The notes beneath the pieces were generated by a model. It saw only the letters and a program-made list of their open reading frames with translations. It was not told where the DNA came from and searched no databases. This document shows positions 5,922-10,025 of a stretch of DNA of 10,025 bases, one piece after another (positions within the stretch are counted from its first letter, which is position 1; every line of letters starts with the position of its first letter). Made by a program: the position numbers and the translations under genes. This stretch comes from MGBC113645 sp036308445 (lineage in GTDB: Bacteria > Bacillota_I > Bacilli_A > Erysipelotrichales > Coprobacillaceae), in assembly GCA_036308445.1 (NCBI GenBank), contig JAXJVS010000040.1, positions 1 through 10,025 of the forward strand. Direction: 5' to 3'.

Positions 5922-5947
5922 AAAAAGAGCTACAACATTATAGCTCT
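5922..5947 (-). terminator. Terminator of the kinase-like/MATE operon
   Basis: On the minus strand, a 7-bp stem AGAGCTA (5947-5941) / TAGCTCT (5932-5926) has an 8-nt loop and then TTTTT. It overlaps the MATE stop codon and faces the rpmE terminator. Confidence 0.75.
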
Positions 5948-7289
5948 AAAATGTATTAATATGTTTAATACTCTTCTTGAATAAAATTGAAGAACTAATA
6001 GCTGAAGCAGCCTCTGCAATAGGAAATGCTAGCCATACAAGATTTATATTTCCAGTTAAAGATAAAAAATATGCACAAGGTAGTAATATTGCAACTTGCC
6101 TTATTATAGAATTTATTAAACTATATGTACCTTTTCCCATAGCTTGAAATACGGCATTAATAATGATACAGTAACCAGCGATAGGGAAATGAATAGCAAT
6201 AATTCTCAGTGCTGGAATTCCAAGTCTTAACAATTCATCAGAAGCATTAAATAATAACAATAAAGTTTCTGGAATAAGTTCAAAAACAATTAATCCTATA
6301 AACATAATAGAAACTGCTAGTATAATTGCGAACTTAATAACTTCAAATATTCTTTCTTTTTTTCTAGCTCCTAAGTTATAAGCAACAATTGGAATCATCC
6401 CATTGTTAATACCAAATATAGGCATAAAGATAAAACTTTGAAGTTTATAATATACACCAAATACAGCAGTAGCAGTAGTAGAAAATGAAATAAGTATTTT
6501 GTTCATACTAAAGTTCATAACACTACTTATTGATTGCATGACAATAGAAGGTAAACCTACTGCAAAAATTTGTTTTAAAATATGATAATTAAACTTAAAG
6601 CCAACAAAACTGAATGTAATATCAGGATTATGTTTAATGTTAAAATAAATAGCTAATAACATAGCAATTATTTGACCAATAACTGTTGCGAGTGCAGCAC
6701 CGGCAATTCCCATTTTTGGTAATCCAAAGTAACCAAAGATAAGAATAGGATCTAAAATAATATTGATAATAGCTCCTAATCCTTGAGTAATCATTGTAAA
6801 AATAGTTCTCCCAGTAGCTTGCAATAAGCGTTCAAATAAGAATTGTCCAAACAAACCAAATGAGCATCCTACAACAATCATGGCATAATTAGTACCACCC
6901 TGAATAATTTCTATATTTGTTGTTTGAATACTAAAGAATAAATGAGATAAAGTTAATCCACCTGCCATAAATATAGCAGAAATAATCATGTAAATAACTA
7001 TAGCATGTGTGGCAGTCTGATTAACATATTCTTTATTTTTTTCTCCTAAACTTCTAGAAAGTAATGCATTAACACCTACAGCTGTTCCACTAGCAAAAGC
7101 TATCATTAAATTTTGCAGGGGAAATGCTAGTGATACAGCAGTTAATGCATTTTCACTTATTTGTGCAACAAAAATACTATCAACAATATTATATAATGCT
7201 TGTACAAGCATTGAAATAATCATGGGTAAAGACATTGTGACTAAAAGCCTATTGACAGGCATAATACCCATTTTATTTTCGTTACTCAT
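5946..7289 (-). CDS. MATE-family multidrug/metabolite exporter
   Basis: A 447-residue polytopic membrane protein with about 12 predicted transmembrane helices in two similar halves, the normal MATE size. The N-terminal LVQALYNIVDSIFV block and the later LQATGRT, LGAIINIILDPILIFG and FQAMGKGTYSL blocks are typical of the MepA/DinF-like branch. MATE proteins export cationic or other organic compounds using a Na+ or H+ gradient. The substrate here cannot be told from sequence. The start ATG lies 2 nt after the stop codon of the kinase-like gene, and its weak AAAGG ribosome site lies inside that gene's end. Translation is therefore probably coupled. The pair forms one minus-strand operon with a terminator at 5922-5947. 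Confidence 0.93.
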   Translation of the reverse strand: MSNENKMGIMPVNRLLVTMSLPMIISMLVQALYNIVDSIFVAQISENALTAVSLAFPLQNLMIAFASGTAVGVNALLSRSLGEKNKEYVNQTATHAIVIYMIISAIFMAGGLTLSHLFFSIQTTNIEIIQGGTNYAMIVVGCSFGLFGQFLFERLLQATGRTIFTMITQGLGAIINIILDPILIFGYFGLPKMGIAGAALATVIGQIIAMLLAIYFNIKHNPDITFSFVGFKFNYHILKQIFAVGLPSIVMQSISSVMNFSMNKILISFSTTATAVFGVYYKLQSFIFMPIFGINNGMIPIVAYNLGARKKERIFEVIKFAIILAVSIMFIGLIVFELIPETLLLLFNASDELLRLGIPALRIIAIHFPIAGYCIIINAVFQAMGKGTYSLINSIIRQVAILLPCAYFLSLTGNINLVWLAFPIAEAASAISSSILFKKSIKHINTF

Positions 7290-7291
7290 TG

Positions 7292-7876
7292 TTAGCCTTT
7301 TTTATACAAATCAACAATGATATCAGCAACTGTTTCAATACCTAAATCACTATTGATTGTTAGATCAAAGTTCTTTAATTGTCCCCATTTCTTAGTTGTA
7401 TAGTAATTATAGTAATTACTTCTTCTCTTATCTTGCTTTTTTACAAATTTAACATAATCGTCATGTTCTTCTTTATAGTCTTCTTTAACTCTTTTTACTC
7501 TTGATTCAAGAGGTGCATGAATAAATACTGTTAAAACTTCATCAAAGTCTTCTAATACATAGTCAGCACAACCATTAACAATAATACAAGCTTTATCTTC
7601 TTTAGCAAGATGTCTAATGATTTTAGATTGTGTTGCAAAGACTTGATCGTTTAATGGTAATTGGAAAGAAGATGAAGACATTGTATAAATGAAACTAGAG
7701 CTTCTTTCACTAGCTGCTTTTCTTATTGTGTCAATATCAAAACCTAATTCTAAAGCAGCTAAATCAATAATCTGATTATCATAATAAATTAAGTTTAGTT
7801 TTTCTGCAACTCTCTGTGCAATTAATCTACCACCAGAACCATATTCTCTGGCTACCGTAATAATTTTCTTAGGCAT
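7292..7876 (-). CDS. Cytidylate kinase-like P-loop protein
   Basis: A 194-residue cytoplasmic protein of the cytidylate-kinase-like family (PF13189 type), distinct from true Cmk. The nucleotide-binding loop reads AREYGSGGR (9-17), with Arg where classical P-loops have Lys, as in this family. YYDNQII (31-37) and a lid-like block DKRRSNYYNYYTTKKWG (149-165) are also characteristic. Family members I remember carry a GRCADY block; here it is NGCADY (101-106), so the Arg is missing. Biochemical function of the family is not established, though NMP-kinase-like phosphotransfer is the default guess. GGGAGGAA (7889-7882) gives the start. It is first in an operon with the MATE exporter, a pairing whose meaning is unknown. 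TATAAT on the minus strand (7901-7896) is a candidate -10. Confidence 0.88.
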   Translation of the reverse strand: MPKKIITVAREYGSGGRLIAQRVAEKLNLIYYDNQIIDLAALELGFDIDTIRKAASERSSSFIYTMSSSSFQLPLNDQVFATQSKIIRHLAKEDKACIIVNGCADYVLEDFDEVLTVFIHAPLESRVKRVKEDYKEEHDDYVKFVKKQDKRRSNYYNYYTTKKWGQLKNFDLTINSDLGIETVADIIVDLYKKG

Positions 7877-7881
7877 AAAAA

Positions 7882-7901
7882 TTCCTCCCTTGATAATTAT
7901 A
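7882..7901 (-). promoter_or_regulatory. Candidate -10 box and ribosome site of the kinase-like operon
   Basis: Minus strand TATAAT (7901-7896) is followed at once by AGGGAGGAA. No good -35 is seen. If used, transcription would start within the ribosome site. An alternative -10, TAGAAT (7906-7901), overlaps it. Confidence 0.35.
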
Positions 7902-8010
7902 TTCTAACATAAATAGACTATTCTTTTAAGATTTTTCAGAAACTAAAAAAGGAATTAGAAAGAAATATATTTTATTAGAATGTTGATAGTAATAAACTAT
8001 ATAACTTAAC

Positions 8011-8052
8011 TTGATAAAACTTGTAGAGAATTGTTATAATATGCAAAGGAGG
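8011..8052 (+). promoter_or_regulatory. Promoter and ribosome site of walJ-rlmH
   Basis: TTGATA (8011-8016), an 18-bp spacer, TATAAT (8035-8040) with an upstream TG (extended -10), then AAAGGAGG (8045-8052), 8 nt before the start codon. The predicted transcript starts at the edge of or inside the Shine-Dalgarno sequence. Confidence 0.65.
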
Positions 8053-8060
8053 ATTGAAAA

Positions 8061-8816
8061 ATGGAATTTCATGTTCTGGCAAGTGGTTCTAAAGGTAATG
8101 CGACATTTGTATATGAGAATAATACAGGTATATTAATAGATTGTGGTATTTCAAAAAAACAGTTGTTATATAGACTAAAAGAAGTTGGATATAATGAAAG
8201 AGATATTGATTACGTGTTTTTAACACATGATCATCATGATCATGATAAGAATATACATATATTTAATAAAGATATAATTTATACTGCTAAAAAGAATATT
8301 ATAGATATAGATGATTATCATACATTAGTTCCTTATAATCATTATACTTTTGGTAGTATGGATGTTTTTGTATTAAGAACTTCTCATGATGCTAGTGATC
8401 CTATTGGATTTATATTCAGTGGAGATGAGACTTTATTGTATATGACGGATACTGGTTATGTAACGCAGAAGAATAGAGAGTATATGCATAATCTTGATTA
8501 CTATATTATAGAGAGTAATCATGATATAGAGATGTTAATGAATACAAAGAGACCATTGTTCTTAAAGAATCGTATTTTAAATGATAAGGGACATTTAAAT
8601 AATGAATATAGTGCTAGGTTAATGTGTGAAGTGATAGGAGATAAGACGAAGGAAATTATCTTAGCTCACTTATCGCAAGAAGCAAATACAGAAGAGAAAG
8701 CATTAGAAACATATTATTCTATATTTAGAGATCAAGGTATTGATTTTGATGTGAATAATATTAAAGCTGCATCCCAAGTGAGTGTAGTTTCAGGAGGTAG
8801 TAAAAATGAAGATTAA
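8061..8816 (+). CDS. walJ: WalJ/YycJ metallo-beta-lactamase-fold hydrolase
   Basis: A 251-residue protein of the YycJ/WalJ branch of the metallo-beta-lactamase fold. The metal site is visible: THDHHDH (His56, His58, Asp60, His61), then His109 (TSHDAS), Asp130 (YMTDTGY) and His203 (AHLSQEAN). The ESNHD block (151-155) is typical of YycJ. Members are thought to act as nucleases linked to DNA repair or coordination of wall synthesis; the exact substrate is unsettled. In Bacillus and relatives it closes the walRKHIJ cluster, followed by an htrA-type protease and rlmH. Here rlmH follows directly, with an 11-nt overlap, and the walRK genes are not upstream. The start is supported by AAAGGAGG at good spacing. 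Confidence 0.94.
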   Translation: MEFHVLASGSKGNATFVYENNTGILIDCGISKKQLLYRLKEVGYNERDIDYVFLTHDHHDHDKNIHIFNKDIIYTAKKNIIDIDDYHTLVPYNHYTFGSMDVFVLRTSHDASDPIGFIFSGDETLLYMTDTGYVTQKNREYMHNLDYYIIESNHDIEMLMNTKRPLFLKNRILNDKGHLNNEYSARLMCEVIGDKTKEIILAHLSQEANTEEKALETYYSIFRDQGIDFDVNNIKAASQVSVVSGGSKNED

Positions 8817-9285
8817 GATTATTAGTGTGGGTAAATTAAAAGAAAAGTATTTAGTAGATGGGGTTAATGAATATATTAAAAGATTAGGTGCTTATACTAA
8901 GGTAGAAGTCTATGAAGTTGCAGATGAAAAGATTCCAAATAATCCTTCTTTGGCAGATGAATCATTAGTTAAAGTCAAAGAAGGAAGAAGAGTATTAGAT
9001 AAAGTCAAACAAGATGATTATATGATATTACTAGATGTTCAAGGTAAGAAGTTAGATTCTATTAAGTTTTCTAAACATATAGAAAACTTAATGATTGATG
9101 GTAAAAGTTCTATCGTATTTGTGATAGGAGGTTCTTTAGGACACTGTCAAGAAGTCTATGATAGAGCTAATTATAAGCTATCTTTCTCTGATATGACATT
9201 TCCACATCAGTTAATGAAACTTATGTTAGTAGAACAAATTTATAGAGCATTTAAGATTATTAATAATGAAACATATCATAAGTAA
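8806..9285 (+). CDS. rlmH: 23S rRNA (pseudouridine1915-N3)-methyltransferase RlmH
   Basis: A complete 159-residue SPOUT-class methyltransferase that uses S-adenosylmethionine to methylate N3 of pseudouridine 1915 in helix 69 of 23S rRNA, acting on the 70S ribosome as a dimer. Hallmarks of the knotted C-terminal domain are VIGGSLG (106-112) and TFPHQLMK (131-138). The protein ends in the canonical YHK tail, so the gene is intact. Length matches the family. AGGAGGT (8792-8798) within the end of walJ, 7 nt before the ATG, sets the start; the two genes overlap by 11 nt and are translated from one mRNA. In many Firmicutes rlmH is the last conserved gene near oriC, so the sequence beyond it may be variable. 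Confidence 0.97.
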   Translation: MKIKIISVGKLKEKYLVDGVNEYIKRLGAYTKVEVYEVADEKIPNNPSLADESLVKVKEGRRVLDKVKQDDYMILLDVQGKKLDSIKFSKHIENLMIDGKSSIVFVIGGSLGHCQEVYDRANYKLSFSDMTFPHQLMKLMLVEQIYRAFKIINNETYHK

Positions 9286-9290
9286 GTATT

Positions 9291-9316
9291 AACTCTCCAA
9301 ATATGGGGAGTTTTTT
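9291..9316 (+). terminator. Terminator of walJ-rlmH
   Basis: 8-bp stem AACTCTCC (9291-9298) / GGGGAGTT (9305-9312) with one T-G wobble and a 6-nt loop, followed by a T-run to 9316. Confidence 0.85.
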
Positions 9317-9403
9317 GCTGTTTATGGAGTATTGGTAGAGATTAAGATTTAAGCTTAATGTAATTATTTATATATAATACGCGAAAATTACAATTTTTAT
9401 TTT

Positions 9404-9595
9404 GGGAGGAAAAAATATATAAGGTAGTAAAGAAAAGATTTTGGATAAAAATAAGATTGATCAAGCAAAGAATATAATAGTATAAGAAACAGCAATTTAG
9501 GCAAGAAGATATCAGATAAATCAAAAGTATTGATGACTAAATCTAAAGACATTGTTGCTAAAGTAATAAAAGAAAATAATGATACAATTATTTAA
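9404..9595 (+). pseudogene. Decayed remnant of a small lysine-rich protein gene
   Basis: Not identified. A good ribosome site GGGAGGA (9404-9410) is followed not by a start codon but by AATATATAA. From 9423 one frame reads GSKEKILDKNKIDQAKN before a stop near 9483. A second frame, open from 9461, continues in the same style (LGKKISDKSKVLMTKSKD, then VIKENNDTII) and stops at 9593-9595. The matching character of the two pieces in different frames, and the lost start, point to a frameshifted gene. The composition resembles small lysine-rich, helical stress-type proteins, but this is only an impression. The opposite-strand ORF across the same stretch (9342-9524), rich in I, L, Y and N, looks like an AT-rich artefact. 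Confidence 0.35.
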
Positions 9596-9737
9596 AAATT
9601 AAAATTAAGCTATATAGAAAACTTACTATATAAAAAGCTAATAATGAATATTTAATCATTGTTTGTTATATAATATTATAAAATATACTTTGAAAAGTTA
9701 AGAAAAAATATAAAAAACATAAAATATATTTTAATAT
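9596..9737. other. AT-rich spacer without recognisable genes
   Basis: Very AT-rich with many stop codons in all frames. The only structure seen is a small inverted repeat, TATATAG (9611-9617) / CTATATA (9626-9632), without a T-run. Together with the remnant upstream it looks like decaying intergenic sequence. Confidence 0.5.
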
Positions 9738-9786
9738 TTGACTGAAATTATAGTGGATGTTAAAATAGGATTAAAGAAAGGAGAGG
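9738..9786 (+). promoter_or_regulatory. Promoter and ribosome site of the interrupted ATPase gene
   Basis: TTGACT (9738-9743), a 17-bp spacer, TAAAAT (9761-9766), then AAAGGAGAGG (9777-9786), 5 nt before the GTG start. It is one of the best sigma-A-like promoters in the window, which suggests that the interruption of the gene is recent. Confidence 0.6.
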
Positions 9787-9791
9787 TTGCT

Positions 9792-9917
9792 GTGAGAAAA
9801 TATATAGAAAGACCCATATATTTAAATAAACTCATTCGTTTAAAAGATAAACAATTGATAAAAGTTATAACTGGTATTAGAAGATGTGGTAATAATGTAA
9901 AGTTGAATATAATGTAA
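9792..9917 (+). pseudogene. 5' fragment of an AAA-type ATPase gene, cut inside Walker A
   Basis: The GTG start opens MRKYIERPIYLNKLIRL followed by KVITGIRRCG. This is the N-terminal pattern of the large family of bacterial AAA ATPases that often carry a DUF4143 domain. In those proteins GIRRCG runs on as GKST or similar to complete the P-loop. Here, after GIRRCG (codon 33 ends at 9890), the frame runs into NNVKLNIM and stops at 9915-9917. The catalytic Lys and the rest of a roughly 400-residue protein are missing. The break coincides with short repeats and the end of an oppositely oriented ORF, so an insertion is the simplest explanation. Promoter and ribosome site are intact. Any product would be a 41-residue non-functional peptide. 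The cellular role of this ATPase family is unclear. Confidence 0.7.
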
Positions 9918-9973
9918 AGTAGAAGTTAAAAACCTTGATTTTATGAGGAAATTAACGAAAACTACTTTACATT
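9894..9973. repeat. Three copies of a 10-bp motif at the putative element end
   Basis: AATGTAAAGT occurs at 9894-9903 and 9911-9920 as direct copies 17 nt apart, and in inverted orientation at 9964-9973 (ACTTTACATT). The outer copy and the inverted copy match over 13 bp (9891-9903 against 9965-9977). Repeated short motifs near the ends are typical of transposase-binding sites, for example in IS21-family elements. Confidence 0.55.
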
Positions 9974-9979
9974 ATTTTT

Positions 9980-10025
9980 TTATTGCTTTGATAAATTTGC
10001 TAGCCACTCCATTAAATCTTTATTC
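9980..10025 (-). CDS. C-terminal end of an ORF inside the putative element (partial)
   Basis: The minus-strand frame entering from the window edge reads NKDLMEWLANLSKQ and stops at 9982-9980. Fourteen residues are too few to name a family. Its position next to subterminal repeats suggests a transposase or transposition helper, read towards the element end. Confidence 0.4.
   Translation of the reverse strand, partial: NKDLMEWLANLSKQ

Larger units (their letters stand above)
9894..10025 (-). mobile_element. End of an inserted transposable element (family uncertain, possibly IS21-like)
   Basis: The ATPase frame is lost at about 9890-9896, exactly where the repeated AATGTAAAGT motifs begin. An opposite-strand ORF ends at 9980, a short distance inside, which is the usual layout of an insertion-sequence end. 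The element continues past the window, so neither the other terminus nor a target duplication can be seen. IS21-like is suggested only by multiple subterminal repeats and a TGT-type tip. Confidence 0.5.

Noticed and set aside
9342..9524. 60-codon minus-strand ORF rich in I, L, Y and N
   Set aside because: It is an AT-rich artefact with no ribosome site at its start, antisense to a better-supported gene remnant.
9611..9632. Small inverted repeat TATATAG/CTATATA
   Set aside because: It has no T-run and no adjacent gene; such repeats are expected by chance in very AT-rich sequence.

Overview
This is an AT-rich chromosomal window from a Firmicutes-type bacterium. Gene content and gene order suggest an Erysipelotrichia/Coprobacillaceae-like gut lineage, but that is inference and no rRNA is present to test it. 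The evidence includes strong Shine-Dalgarno sites, a MurZ-type MurA next to rpmE, WalJ next to RlmH, and tRNAs with encoded CCA. Most of the window is ordinary core genome. The two ends (about 1-250 and 9320-10025) are decayed or mobile-element-disturbed.

Left part (1-2400). A possible 39-residue membrane peptide or truncated gene start lies on the minus strand. It is followed by a minus-strand HD-domain hydrolase. Divergent from that, on the plus strand, are a YbaK-type aminoacyl-tRNA deacylase and a LysR regulator. The two divergent promoters have extended -10 boxes only 13 bp apart.

Translation block (2373-4150). gltX (glutamyl-tRNA synthetase) is on the minus strand. Next to it are tRNA-Gln(CUG) on the plus strand and tRNA-Glu(CUC) on the minus strand, each with its own promoter and terminator. 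In Firmicutes one non-discriminating GluRS usually charges both tRNAs, so the enzyme sits beside its two substrates.

Cell wall/ribosome block (4190-5911). murA of the MurZ/MurAB type is followed by rpmE (zinc-type L31). rpmE has its own promoter and a short leader that may be structured. It ends in a strong terminator that faces the terminator of the next, convergent operon.

Minus-strand operon (5922-7901). A cytidylate-kinase-like P-loop protein is followed after 2 nt by a MATE-family exporter.

Right part (8011-10025). walJ (metallo-beta-lactamase fold) overlaps rlmH (23S rRNA methyltransferase) by 11 nt, and a terminator follows. After that comes AT-rich sequence with a frameshifted remnant of a small lysine-rich protein gene. 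The start of an ATPase gene, with its own good promoter, then breaks off inside its Walker A motif. The break coincides with short repeats and the 3' end of an opposite-strand ORF, which looks like the end of an inserted transposable element. The element continues beyond the window.

No CRISPR array, prophage, defence system or clearly novel multi-gene system is visible. The points most worth following are the gltX/tRNA arrangement, the interrupted ATPase, the very short leaders of several genes, and the rpmE leader.
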